The position numbers and the translations under genes were made by a program. This document shows, piece by piece, positions 1-8,093 of a stretch of DNA of 64,000 nucleotides (position 1 is its first letter; every line of letters begins with the position of its first letter). The stretch covers positions 1-64,000 of the forward strand of contig NZ_JNNO01000018.1 in the NCBI RefSeq assembly GCF_000735585.1, written 5' to 3'. Source of the stretch: Devosia sp. LC5 (lineage in GTDB: Bacteria > Pseudomonadota > Alphaproteobacteria > Rhizobiales > Devosiaceae). A model generated the notes under the pieces. It was not told where the DNA came from. It saw only the letters and a program-made list of their open reading frames with translations, and made no database searches.

Positions 1-1
1 G

Positions 2-139
2 GTGGCGGGGCTGTTGAGCGTGGTCGATCTGCCCGAAGTGCGGCGCAGTTTTTATCTGCTGCGGCACAAGGAGCGCTATCGCACCAAGGCGGCGGAGGCG
101 TTTCTGGCCCTGGTTGGCAGCGCGCAGGCAAACGGCTAG
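2..139 (+). CDS. LysR-type regulator, C-terminal fragment (5' partial)
   Basis: An open frame enters from the left edge and stops with TAG at 137-139, giving the last 45 residues of a protein. The segment with RSFYLLRHKERYR followed by an AAEAFLALV helix resembles the end of the LysR substrate-binding domain, where a short strand is followed by a closing helix. The N-terminal helix-turn-helix lies outside the window, so the family call rests only on this tail. tadA begins 8 bases downstream on the same strand. Confidence 0.6.
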   Translation: MAGLLSVVDLPEVRRSFYLLRHKERYRTKAAEAFLALVGSAQANG

Positions 140-147
140 GAAGAGCC

Positions 148-603
148 ATGACCTCATCTCACTCACCCATGGATCTGGCGCTGGCTTTGGCCGAGGAGGC
201 CGCTGCGCATGGCGAGGCGCCAGTGGGCGCGGTGGTGATGGAGGGCGATGTGGTGCTCGCCGCCGAGCGCAATCGGATGAAGGCGCTGAACGACCCCACC
301 AGCCATGCCGAAATGCTGGCTATTCGCGTGGCTTTGGCCAAGCGGGGCAGTGGGCGGCTGGATGGTTGCGATCTCTATGTGACGCTGGAGCCCTGCGCCA
401 TGTGTGCGGGGGCGATTGCCCATGTGCGGCTGCGGCGGGTCTATTTCGCGGCCGAGGACATCAAAGCGGGAGCGGTGGAAAATGGCGTGCGGCTATTCGA
501 GCAACCCACCTGCCACCATCACCCCGAAGTCATCGGCGGCATCGGCGCCAGCCGGTCGGAGGCGCTGTTGCGCGACTTTTTCCGGGGACTGAGAAGCGAG
601 TAA
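148..603 (+). CDS. tadA: tRNA-specific adenosine deaminase TadA
   Basis: TadA deaminates adenosine 34 to inosine in the anticodon of tRNA-Arg(ACG) in the cytoplasm, which allows decoding of several CGN codons. The 151-residue protein has the cytidine-deaminase fold signatures: HAE at residues 53-55 supplies the zinc ligand and proton-shuttle Glu, and PCAMC at 82-86 supplies the two Cys ligands. The length is normal for the family. The ATG at 148 sits 8 bases after the preceding stop. The later in-frame Met8 is possible but would cut into the first helix. Guanine or other deaminases are less likely, given the TadA-like spacing and the TLEPCAMCAGA context. Confidence 0.93.
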   Translation: MTSSHSPMDLALALAEEAAAHGEAPVGAVVMEGDVVLAAERNRMKALNDPTSHAEMLAIRVALAKRGSGRLDGCDLYVTLEPCAMCAGAIAHVRLRRVYFAAEDIKAGAVENGVRLFEQPTCHHHPEVIGGIGASRSEALLRDFFRGLRSE

Positions 604-676
604 GCCCGTCATCGCTCTAGCCCTGCGCCGTTTGGCGCGCTATTGGCAAAGCCAAGACCATTCGGAGCCCAAGCCC

Positions 677-1840
677 ATGATCATCGAGCCCAAAATCCGC
701 GGCTTCATCTGCACCACCGCGCATCCCGTCGGCTGCGCCACCAATGTTCAACGCCAGATCGACCATGTCGTGGTCAAGGGCGAGATCCCATCGGCCCGTC
801 GCCGGGTGCTGGTGCTGGGCTGCTCGACCGGCTATGGGCTGGCTTCACGCATCGTCACGACCTTTGGCAGCGGCGCCGATACGATTGGCGTCTCGTTTGA
901 AAAGCCGCCGGCGGAAAACAAGACTGCCAGCGCCGGCTGGTACAATAACCGCGCCTTCGAGCAGCGCGCCAAGGCCGCGGGCCGGCTGGCGCTGACCATT
1001 GAAGGCGATGCATTCTCAGACGCCATCAAGGCCGAGACGATTGAAGCGATCCGCAGCAATCTCGGCCAGGTCGATCTGATCGTTTATAGCCTGGCCTCGC
1101 CCGTGCGCACCGATCCGGCGACCGGGGAAACCTATCGCTCGGCCATCAAGCCCTTCGGCGCCGCCGTTGCCGCCAAGACGCTCAATACCGCCACCGGGGA
1201 AGTCTCCGAAGTGGTGATCGAGCCGGCGACGGACGAAGAAGCCGCCGCAACCGTCAAGGTGATGGGTGGCGAGGACTGGCAGCTGTGGATTTCGGCCCTG
1301 GCCGATGCCGGCGTGCTGGCCGATGGCTTCACCACGCTCAACTATACCTATCTGGGCAGCGAGCTGACCTGGCCGATCTACCACAAGGGCACGCTGGGCG
1401 TGGCCAAGGCCGATCTCGACCGTGCTGCCGGGGAAATCCGCGGCCGCTTTGGGGACACGAGTGCCTATGTCGTGGCGCTCAAGGCCGTGGTGACCCAGGC
1501 CAGTTCGGCCATTCCGGTGGTGCCGCTCTATGGCACATTGCTGCTCAAGGTGATGGCCGAGATGGGCCTGAACGAAGGCACGATCGAGCAGATCGACCGC
1601 CTGTTCCGCACCAAGCTGGCCGATCCGGTGATCGACGAAGCGCACCGCCTGCGTGTTGATGACTGGGAGCTGTCGCCGACCGTGCAGGCCGAAATGGTCC
1701 GCCGCTGGCCGCTGCTGTCGACCGAGACGCTGCCGGAGCTGGCGGATCTCAAGATGTATCGCGCCGAGTTCTTGAAGCTGTTCGGCTTTGGGCTGGGTGG
1801 GGTGGATTACACCGCGGATGTTGATCCGCGCGAGGTATAG
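677..1840 (+). CDS. fabV: Enoyl-ACP reductase FabV (NADH-dependent)
   Basis: FabV catalyses the last reduction of the fatty-acid elongation cycle (trans-2-enoyl-ACP to acyl-ACP) and is a triclosan-insensitive replacement for FabI. The 387-residue product starts MIIEPKIRGFI, the usual FabV start. A GGAG at 664-667 supports this ATG over the in-frame ATG at 632. A Rossmann motif (VLVLGCSTGYGLASR) follows the N-terminus. The catalytic Tyr-x8-Lys pair falls at Tyr235 and Lys244, the same numbering as characterised FabV enzymes. A palindromic repeat follows before the convergent patatin gene. FabV is unusual among alphaproteobacteria, so acquisition by transfer is possible, but base composition looks like the neighbours. 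Confidence 0.93.
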   Translation: MIIEPKIRGFICTTAHPVGCATNVQRQIDHVVVKGEIPSARRRVLVLGCSTGYGLASRIVTTFGSGADTIGVSFEKPPAENKTASAGWYNNRAFEQRAKAAGRLALTIEGDAFSDAIKAETIEAIRSNLGQVDLIVYSLASPVRTDPATGETYRSAIKPFGAAVAAKTLNTATGEVSEVVIEPATDEEAAATVKVMGGEDWQLWISALADAGVLADGFTTLNYTYLGSELTWPIYHKGTLGVAKADLDRAAGEIRGRFGDTSAYVVALKAVVTQASSAIPVVPLYGTLLLKVMAEMGLNEGTIEQIDRLFRTKLADPVIDEAHRLRVDDWELSPTVQAEMVRRWPLLSTETLPELADLKMYRAEFLKLFGFGLGGVDYTADVDPREV

Positions 1841-1868
1841 GGCGGGTATCCTACCGTTCTATTCCAAT

Positions 1869-1970
1869 CACCGGCTCTCCCTCGGGCTCGACCCGAGGCC
1901 TGCAAGGTTACGCACCATGCCCGGCGCAAGCTGTGAGGGGCCCTCGGGTCGAGCCCGAGGGAGAACGGTG
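1869..1970. repeat. Intergenic palindromic repeat, family A
   Basis: Two arms, 1869-1900 and 1939-1970, are near-perfect reverse complements built on CCCTCGGGCTCGACCCGAGG, and each arm can also fold on itself. It lies between convergent fabV and the patatin gene, where it could act as a two-way terminator, although there is no U-run. Close copies occur at 4399-4437 and 13286-13378. Confidence 0.8.
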
Positions 1971-2014
1971 GGTGGGGAGAGAGTAGTGGGAGTGTACGGG
2001 GGAGCGGGCACCCC

Positions 2015-2887
2015 TCAATTGCTCTCGATTACCGGCACCTTGCCCTGGATATAGGCCTCGATTTTCGTCTCCAGCATCCGCTTGAAACGCTCTTTCTCCG
2101 GCTCGGCATTGGCGACGATTTCGCGGACGCGCCAGAATTCCAGCGCGCCGAAATTGGTGACGTGGGGGCGGATATAGATGTCGGGGGGATAGGCCGCCAT
2201 CATATGGGCGGTCAGCGAATGCATCATGATCTGGGCTGAGCCGAACCAGACGTCGAGCGGCTTGTGATCGGTCTTGGCAATGCCTTCGGACGGGTCGCCA
2301 TTGACGTCGATGCCGATCAAAAAGTCGGTGTCGATATCGGCCTGGTCGAGAGGCAGCGGATTGACCACACCGCCATCGACCAGAATGTGGTTGGCATAGA
2401 CCACGGGCCGGAACAGGCTCGGAATGGCGATCGAACCGGCGATGGCGGGGCGCAACAGGCCGGAATTGAACACGACCTGATGCCAGGACTGGAAATCGGT
2501 CGCCACCACATAAAGCGGGATCTTGAGGTCTTTGAACTCGCGCGGAAAATCGGCGGGGGTGAAGGCATCCACCACATGAGTGGCGTCGAGTTGCATCGAA
2601 ATGCCGTTCTTGAGGATGCCGCTAATGCCCCGTATCTGGGTGGCCCAGAGCTTGCCGGCGATGATCTTCATCGTGCCCAGCACATTGAAGGAATGCTCGC
2701 GCAGCTCGGCACCGCTCATGCCGGCGGCCCAGCCGGCCCCGATCAGCGCGCCGATCGACGTACCCGAAATGACCGCAGGTTTGATCCCCAGCTCGTCCAT
2801 CGCCTCGATATAGGGAATATGCGTCAGCCCGCGCGCCGACCCACCGCCAAGGGCTACTCCGATGCGTGGTCCGGCTGCCGTGCTCAC
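2015..2887 (-). CDS. Patatin-like phospholipase / RssA-type serine esterase
   Basis: Probable lipid acyl hydrolase of the patatin family using a Ser-Asp dyad, likely cytoplasmic or membrane-associated. The 290-residue form starts at GTG 2887, with AAGGAG 9 bases upstream. The glycine-rich oxyanion loop GVALGGGSARG is at residues 10-20, the nucleophile elbow GTSIG at 42-46 (Ser44), and the Asp motif DGG at 171-173. The open frame continues 79 codons upstream into the purD 3' end, but that extension has no family resemblance. It lies 136 bases after purD on the same strand, so cotranscription is possible. Substrate is unknown. Confidence 0.85.
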   Translation of the reverse strand: MSTAAGPRIGVALGGGSARGLTHIPYIEAMDELGIKPAVISGTSIGALIGAGWAAGMSGAELREHSFNVLGTMKIIAGKLWATQIRGISGILKNGISMQLDATHVVDAFTPADFPREFKDLKIPLYVVATDFQSWHQVVFNSGLLRPAIAGSIAIPSLFRPVVYANHILVDGGVVNPLPLDQADIDTDFLIGIDVNGDPSEGIAKTDHKPLDVWFGSAQIMMHSLTAHMMAAYPPDIYIRPHVTNFGALEFWRVREIVANAEPEKERFKRMLETKIEAYIQGKVPVIESN

Positions 2888-3023
2888 TCTTGCCCGCTCC
2901 TTGCCATCGGGGCGAAGCCTGCCCGCCAGCGCCTTGCCCCGGATTTGCAGCGGGGTCAGCGGGCGTCGCGGCGGCATCTTCCCGGATGATAGATAGGGTA
3001 GGTGGAGCGGATTGCGAAAGAGT

Positions 3024-4307
3024 TCACGCCGATATGGTGGATTCCCTGGCAATTTGCCGCCAGCCGATATCCCGGCGGCAAAAGCCTTCTGGCCAAACAA
3101 TCTGGTCCACGCCTGCGTAAGCACGCTGCTGCGCCTCTTTTACGGTCGAGCCCAAAGCGGTGACATTCAGCACGCGCCCGCCGGCAGCCAGTAAACGCTG
3201 GCCATCGCGGCGCGTTCCCGCATGAAAGACATGCAGGTCCGGTGTATTCAGGCCCTCGGCGTTTTTGATTTCGCTGCCCTTGCCGTAATCGCCGGGATAG
3301 CCATTGGTCGCCATGATGACGGTGAGCGCATATTGGTCTTTCCAGACCACGTCCTGCCCCGCCAGCGTACCCGTAGCAGTGGCAAACAGCAGCTCCAGCA
3401 GATCGCTCTCGAGCCGCATCATCATCACCTGCGTTTCGGGGTCGCCGAAGCGGGCATTGTATTCGACCAGCTTGGGACCGGTTTCGGTGAGCATCAGGCC
3501 GGCATAGAGCACGCCCTGATAAGGGGTGCCGCGCGCCGCGAGGCCGCGTACGGTCGGCTCGATGATGCGGGCTATGACGTCGTCATATTGCGCGCGGCTC
3601 ATCACATCGGCCGGCGAATAGGCGCCCATGCCGCCGGTATTGGGGCCAGTGTCGCCATCGAATGCCCGCTTGTGATCCTGTGCGGTGGTCAGCGGCAGGA
3701 TATTGGTGCCATCGCAGAGCACGAAAAGGCTGACTTCCTCGCCCTCCATGAATTCCTCGATCACCACTTCGGCGCCTGAAGCGCCGAATGCCCCGGCAAA
3801 GCAATCGATCACGGCCTCTTCGGCTTCCTCCACGCTCATGGCTACGGTGACGCCCTTGCCGGCGGCCAGGCCATCGGCCTTGATCACAATGGGCGCGCCA
3901 TTTGTGTAGATATGGGCCAGCGCGGCGGCTTCGTTGTCGAAGCGGCCATAGGCGGCGGTGGGGATATCCATCTCGTCGCAAAGCGCCTTGGTGAAGCCCT
4001 TGGAGCCTTCGAGCTGGCCTGCTGCCTTGGACGGGCAGAAACAGGCAAAGCCGGCGGCGCGGATGTCATCGCCGAGGCCGGCGACGACCTGGGCATCGGG
4101 ACCCACCACGACGAAGTCGATCTGGTGTTGGTGGCAGAGGGCAATCACGGCGTCATGGTCGGTGATGTCGACCGCTAGGTTTTCGGCCACTGCGTCAGTG
4201 CCGCCATTGCCCGGCGCGATGAACAGCTTGGTGAGCTTGGGCGACTGGGCGATTTTCCACGCCAGGGCATGTTCGCGCCCGCCTGAACCAATGACCAGAA
4301 CCCGCAT
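3024..4307 (-). CDS. purD: Phosphoribosylamine-glycine ligase PurD
   Basis: PurD (GAR synthetase) joins glycine to 5-phosphoribosylamine with ATP, step two of de novo purine synthesis. The 427-residue length matches the family (about 430). It begins MRVLVIGSGGREHALAW, the classic PurD N-terminus, and has the ATP-grasp core with KADGLAAGKGV and, further on, GVLYAGLM and EYNARFGDPETQ. The ATG at 4307 follows GGAGGG, so a 30-codon upstream extension was discarded. The gene stands apart from other purine genes, with gshA upstream and the patatin gene downstream. Confidence 0.96.
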   Translation of the reverse strand: MRVLVIGSGGREHALAWKIAQSPKLTKLFIAPGNGGTDAVAENLAVDITDHDAVIALCHQHQIDFVVVGPDAQVVAGLGDDIRAAGFACFCPSKAAGQLEGSKGFTKALCDEMDIPTAAYGRFDNEAAALAHIYTNGAPIVIKADGLAAGKGVTVAMSVEEAEEAVIDCFAGAFGASGAEVVIEEFMEGEEVSLFVLCDGTNILPLTTAQDHKRAFDGDTGPNTGGMGAYSPADVMSRAQYDDVIARIIEPTVRGLAARGTPYQGVLYAGLMLTETGPKLVEYNARFGDPETQVMMMRLESDLLELLFATATGTLAGQDVVWKDQYALTVIMATNGYPGDYGKGSEIKNAEGLNTPDLHVFHAGTRRDGQRLLAAGGRVLNVTALGSTVKEAQQRAYAGVDQIVWPEGFCRRDIGWRQIARESTISA

Positions 4308-4398
4308 GCTTTGCCCTCCGCCGCTCTTGGCGGGGTGATGCACGAGATAGAGCGGGGAGGCAAGGGTTTTGGGTTTTTGGTACTCAATCCATCCCAAT

Positions 4399-4437
4399 CA
4401 CCGTTCTCCCTCGGACTTGATCCGAGGGAGAACGGTG
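4399..4437. repeat. Short palindrome of repeat family A (possible terminator)
   Basis: A perfect 17-base stem (4399-4415 with 4421-4437) encloses the 5-base loop CTTGA. It sits between gshA and purD, both minus strand. The arm is the same module as in the longer repeats at 1869-1970 and 13286-13378, here as one self-complementary unit. It may end gshA transcription, but no U-run follows. Confidence 0.8.
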
Positions 4438-4467
4438 GGTGTTGTGGGATTGGGGCAAGCCCCGGAA

Positions 4468-5838
4468 CTACATCTCGGCTTCTTTGAAAATCCGGGTCAA
4501 ATCGCCATTCCACTCGCCGTGGAATTTCTCGAGCCAGCGTTCGGCGGGGGATTTGGCGAGGCGGATGGTTTCTTCCAGCGGGGCCAGGTGGATGGTTTCG
4601 TCCTGGCCCTTGGCGTTGCGGCGATTGCGGCGCACAAGGCCCGCCTCGGCAATGCCGACGGCCTGGGCGGCCACATCGTAGAGGTTGGAGCGGTCATGCG
4701 GGGTATTGAGCGCCAGGCGCGGGACTTCGCGGCGCATATGCTCGCGCTCTTCGTCGGTCCAGGGCTCGATCAATTCATAAGCGGCTTCGAGCGACACATC
4801 GTCATAGAGCAGTCCGACCCAGAAGGCCGAGAGTGCGGTGACCGACTTTTCGTCGCCCATATCGGCGCCGCGCATTTCGAGGAACTGCTTGAGGCGCACT
4901 TCGGGGAAGATGGTGCCCAGATGGTAGTTCCAGTCGCGCCGTGTCGGCTTTTCGCCGGGCAGTTGCGGCAGCTTGCCCTCAAGGAAATCGCGGAAGCTCT
5001 CGCCGGCGACGTTGATGTAATGGCCATCACGGAGGACGAAATACATCGGCACATCCAGCGCATAATCGGCATATTGCTCGAAGCCGAAGCCTTCTTCGAA
5101 CACGAAGGGCAGCATGCCGGTGCGGGCATTGTCGGTATTGAGCCAGATATGGCTGCGGAAGCTGAGATAGCCACTGTCCTTGCCATCGGCGAAGGGCGAA
5201 TTGGCAAACAGCGCGGTGGCCACCGGCTGCAGGGCCAGCGAGACACGGAACTTCTTGACCATGTCGGCTTCGCTGGAAAAATCGAGATTGGTCTGCACCG
5301 TGGCCGAGCGGAACATCATTGATGTGCCGAGCGTGCCGACCTTGTCCATATAGGGCGCCATGATGCCATAGCGCGATTTGGGCATGACCTCGATTTCAGG
5401 CACGCTCCAGAGCGGGGTGACACCCAGGCCCAGGAAATGAATGTCGAGCGGGGCGCCGACCTCGCGGGCAACGCGCATATGTTCGGCAGTCTCGGCGGCG
5501 GTGGCATGCAGGTCCGGCTGCGGGGCACCGGACAGCTCGAACTGCCCGCCCGGCTCCAGAGAAATGCCGCCGTGAGTCTCCATATCCCAGAGGCCGATGG
5601 GATTGCCTTCGTCGAAAAAGGGCTCCCAGCCGGTGCGTTCTGCAACGCCGTCGAGCAGCGCGCGAATGCCATTGGGGCCTTCATAGGCCACCGGGCGGAG
5701 GGGATTGGTGTGGAACACGTGTTTTTCGTGCTCGGTGCCGATGCGCCATTGCTCGGCGGGCTTATTGCCCCGCGCCATGCCGTCGATGAGGTCGGCCCGC
5801 GATTCAATCAGGGGCGAATATGTGTCGGCGCCGGCCAT
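4468..5838 (-). CDS. gshA: Glutamate-cysteine ligase, plant/alphaproteobacterial type
   Basis: This cytoplasmic enzyme makes gamma-glutamylcysteine from Glu, Cys and ATP, the committed step of glutathione synthesis. The 456-residue protein fits the proteobacterial/plant GCS2 class rather than the E. coli GshA class. Visible family features are RIGTEHEKHVF near residue 32, the GGQFELSGAP nucleotide and substrate loop, and the SFRSHIW and RDWNYHLGTIFPEVRLK stretches. The translated sequence contains no cysteine, so the regulatory disulfides of plant enzymes cannot form. It lies 74 bases after rsmE on the same strand, an arrangement common in this group. Confidence 0.93.
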   Translation of the reverse strand: MAGADTYSPLIESRADLIDGMARGNKPAEQWRIGTEHEKHVFHTNPLRPVAYEGPNGIRALLDGVAERTGWEPFFDEGNPIGLWDMETHGGISLEPGGQFELSGAPQPDLHATAAETAEHMRVAREVGAPLDIHFLGLGVTPLWSVPEIEVMPKSRYGIMAPYMDKVGTLGTSMMFRSATVQTNLDFSSEADMVKKFRVSLALQPVATALFANSPFADGKDSGYLSFRSHIWLNTDNARTGMLPFVFEEGFGFEQYADYALDVPMYFVLRDGHYINVAGESFRDFLEGKLPQLPGEKPTRRDWNYHLGTIFPEVRLKQFLEMRGADMGDEKSVTALSAFWVGLLYDDVSLEAAYELIEPWTDEEREHMRREVPRLALNTPHDRSNLYDVAAQAVGIAEAGLVRRNRRNAKGQDETIHLAPLEETIRLAKSPAERWLEKFHGEWNGDLTRIFKEAEM

Positions 5839-5912
5839 TAAAGTCCTCTTGCGATGAGGGGGTCATTGTTGGGCGCGAACATAGCGAGGCGCAAGCCGAA
5901 AGCAATCGGCTT

Positions 5913-6662
5913 TTATCGCCAATCACCGATGGTCGCTTGAATCACGGCCAAAGCTGCCACCGCAGCGGTATCGGCACGCAGTATGCGGGGGCCGAGACTG
6001 ACCGGAATGACGAAGTTTTGAGCGCGCAGCTTGATGCGCTCGTCGTCGGAGAAGCCTCCCTCGGGGCCGATCAATACGCCAATGGGCTGACCACGCAGCG
6101 CGGTGAGGGTCTCAAGCGGGGAGGCGGAGGCGGCGCTTTCATCGGCCAGGATCAGCTTGCGTTCGCCCTGTTCAGTCGCCCAGCCATCGACCAGACGGTC
6201 CAGCGTGATCTCGGCGGCGACCCTGGGAACGCTCAGCACTTCGCATTGCTCGGCGGCTTCGATGGCATTGGCCACCAGCTTTTCATGCTTGAGGCGGCTG
6301 ACCTGGGTGAATTTGGTCAGGACGGGCTGGATGACGCCAGCGCCCATCTCGACGGCTTTTTGCACCACATAATCGAGCCGCTCGGTCTTGAGCGGAGCGA
6401 AACCATACCAGAGATCGGAGATTGGGGTCTGCGGGGCGATCTGTTCGACCAGATCAAGCGTCACCGATTTTTTGGAATCGCTGGCGAGGCGGGCCAGCCA
6501 CGCCCCGTGCCGGCCATTGAACAGCACGACTTCATCGCCCACGCTTCTGCGCAAAACGGCGGCGAGATAGAGCGATTGGTCCTTGCCCAGGGTGAGTTGG
6601 GTATTGGCGGCAAGGTCGGGTTCGATGTGCAGGCGCGGCAGGGAAGCGTGGGTGCGGGGCAT
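5913..6662 (-). CDS. rsmE: 16S rRNA m3U1498 methyltransferase RsmE
   Basis: RsmE methylates N3 of U1498 in 16S rRNA using S-adenosylmethionine. The 249-residue protein has an N-terminal PUA-like RNA-binding part (residues 1-70) and a C-terminal SPOUT knot. The knot carries the SAM-binding motif GPEGGFSDDE and the late SLGPRILRADTAAVAAL segment typical of the family. The start MPRTHASLPRL matches rhizobial homologues. It is followed by gshA on the same strand and is divergent from ubiA, with a repeat element between them. Confidence 0.94.
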   Translation of the reverse strand: MPRTHASLPRLHIEPDLAANTQLTLGKDQSLYLAAVLRRSVGDEVVLFNGRHGAWLARLASDSKKSVTLDLVEQIAPQTPISDLWYGFAPLKTERLDYVVQKAVEMGAGVIQPVLTKFTQVSRLKHEKLVANAIEAAEQCEVLSVPRVAAEITLDRLVDGWATEQGERKLILADESAASASPLETLTALRGQPIGVLIGPEGGFSDDERIKLRAQNFVIPVSLGPRILRADTAAVAALAVIQATIGDWR

Positions 6663-6680
6663 GGGCAGAGTGGCAATGTG

Positions 6681-6806
6681 CCACGACCTCGTGGTTCGAC
6701 AAGCTCACCATGAGGTCTACTCTAAACGCGGCGAACGCAGTAGACCTGCAACGGAGTTAGCAACAGACCTCATCCTGAACCTTCTGAGCGTGTCGAAGGA
6801 CGAAGG
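6681..6806. repeat. Intergenic repeat, family C (two facing units)
   Basis: One unit reads CCTCGTGGTTCGACAAGCTC and on to CACCATGAGGTCTAC. A second, inverted unit (AGACCTCATCCTGAAC to GTGTCGAAGGACGA) follows after about 50 bases. The pair fills the gap between divergent rsmE and ubiA and reaches the ubiA leader. Another copy, in the opposite arrangement, is at 22531-22627. Confidence 0.8.
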
Positions 6807-6837
6807 AGGCGGTCGTGGCACAGTGTCGAGAGCTGCG

Positions 6838-7782
6838 ATGACCAATACTGACCAACCAAATTCCGCAACCGGCGCTGTGGCCGATGCAGAGGCCGGCAAT
6901 TGGGTGGATCGCTATGCCCCCGACTGGCTCAAACCCTATGCGCGGCTGGCGCGGTGGGACCGGCCGATTCCGTTCTGGCTGCTGTTCTGGCCCTGCGGCT
7001 GGGGGTTGGGATTGGCTGCCGTGGCCAATCCGCAGCGCGGCTTTGACTGGATTGCCTGCATCCTGATGATCGTTGGGGCCCTGCTGATGCGCGGCGCCGG
7101 CTGCACGTTCAACGATATCGTGGACCGGGACATCGACATGGCGGTTGCCCGCACTCGCTCGCGCCCCATCCCCTCCGGACAGGTAAGCGCCAGAAGCGCA
7201 CTGGTATTTCTGGCGGCGCAAGTGTTGTTGGGCGCCATTATCCTGTTTCAATTCAATCGCTTCACTGTCATCGCCGGGGTCGCGTCCCTCGTGATCGTGG
7301 TGATCTATCCGTTCATGAAGCGGGTTACCTGGTGGCCCCAGGCCTTTTTGGGCCTGGCCTTCTCCTATGGCGCACTATTGGGTTGGAGCAGCCAGACCGG
7401 CGGGCTTTCCGTGCCGATCCTGCTGGTCTATTTCGGCAGCATTCTTTGGGTCATCGGCTATGACACGATCTATGCGCTGCAGGATATCGAGGATGATGCG
7501 CTGATCGGGGTTAAGTCCACCGCCCGCCTGTTCGGCAGCAAAACGCAGCCCATCGTCGGTGGATTTTATGCGGCCGCCTATGTGCTGTGGCTTGCGGGGG
7601 CGACCATGGCGGGGACGGGCCTGCTGTTCGCGCTGCTCTCGCTGATCGCCGCCGGGGTGCTGGCCTGGCAGGTCTGGACGCTTGATGCCAATGAGCAAGG
7701 TAACCCTGTGGCCCGGTTCCGGAGCAACCACTATGTCGGTATCACACTGCTGCTGGCGCTGCTGGCGGAGTGGGTTTGGTAG
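6838..7782 (+). CDS. ubiA: 4-hydroxybenzoate polyprenyltransferase UbiA
   Basis: UbiA is an inner-membrane enzyme that attaches the polyprenyl tail to 4-hydroxybenzoate in ubiquinone synthesis. The 314-residue protein has about eight or nine hydrophobic helices and both Asp-rich motifs: NDIVDRDID with downstream RTRSRPIPSG, and YALQDIEDD with GVKSTA. These bind Mg2+ and the prenyl diphosphate. The ATG at 6838 was chosen. An in-frame GTG at 6823 and earlier Met codons lie in repeat sequence, and the only GGAGG (6805-6809) is about 13 bases from that GTG, so the exact start is uncertain. The frame continues far upstream, overlapping rsmE antisense. Confidence 0.92.
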   Translation: MTNTDQPNSATGAVADAEAGNWVDRYAPDWLKPYARLARWDRPIPFWLLFWPCGWGLGLAAVANPQRGFDWIACILMIVGALLMRGAGCTFNDIVDRDIDMAVARTRSRPIPSGQVSARSALVFLAAQVLLGAIILFQFNRFTVIAGVASLVIVVIYPFMKRVTWWPQAFLGLAFSYGALLGWSSQTGGLSVPILLVYFGSILWVIGYDTIYALQDIEDDALIGVKSTARLFGSKTQPIVGGFYAAAYVLWLAGATMAGTGLLFALLSLIAAGVLAWQVWTLDANEQGNPVARFRSNHYVGITLLLALLAEWVW

Positions 7783-7830
7783 GTTTGGGGGGGCTTCAGG
7801 GAATATGCAGTGATCCAGCGGCTCCATCGT

Positions 7831-7953
7831 CCCCTCGCCCCTCAGGGGAGAGGGACAGGGTGAGGGGTGCGATGCTGGTACATTGTAGAGTGTTGCAGCA
7901 TCGCACCCCTCACCCGCCGGCTTCGCCGTCGACCTCTCCCCTGAGGGGCGAGG
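7831..7953. repeat. Intergenic palindromic repeat, family D
   Basis: Long interrupted palindrome: an arm starting CCCCTCGCCCCTCAGGGGAG pairs with one ending CTCCCCTGAGGGGCGAGG at 7953. Inside, GGTGAGGGGTGCGATGCTG pairs with CAGCATCGCACCCCTCACC. It sits 3' of ubiA. A related element is at 38627-38784. Confidence 0.8.
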
Positions 7954-8031
7954 TGAGGCCCGTGCCATTTGCGATCGTTCCGACGAAGGGCACAACCTAC
8001 CCCGCAACCACCGCACCCAAACGGCCAAAAA

Positions 8032-8076
8032 ACGACAAAGGGGTTAGCCGCACCACTGGCTAACCCCTTTTGTCGT
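8032..8076. terminator. Two-way intrinsic terminator between ubiA and a DUF6101-like gene
   Basis: An 18-base arm ACGACAAAGGGGTTAGCC (8032-8049) pairs with 8058-8076, with one bulged base. T-rich runs flank the stem on both strands (CCCCTTTTG on plus, CCCCTTTG on minus). It lies between the convergent ends of ubiA and the gene at 8094-8609. Together with the repeat above it accounts for the 311-base gap. Confidence 0.8.
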
Positions 8077-8093
8077 GCTTTGGAGGCAAGAAA

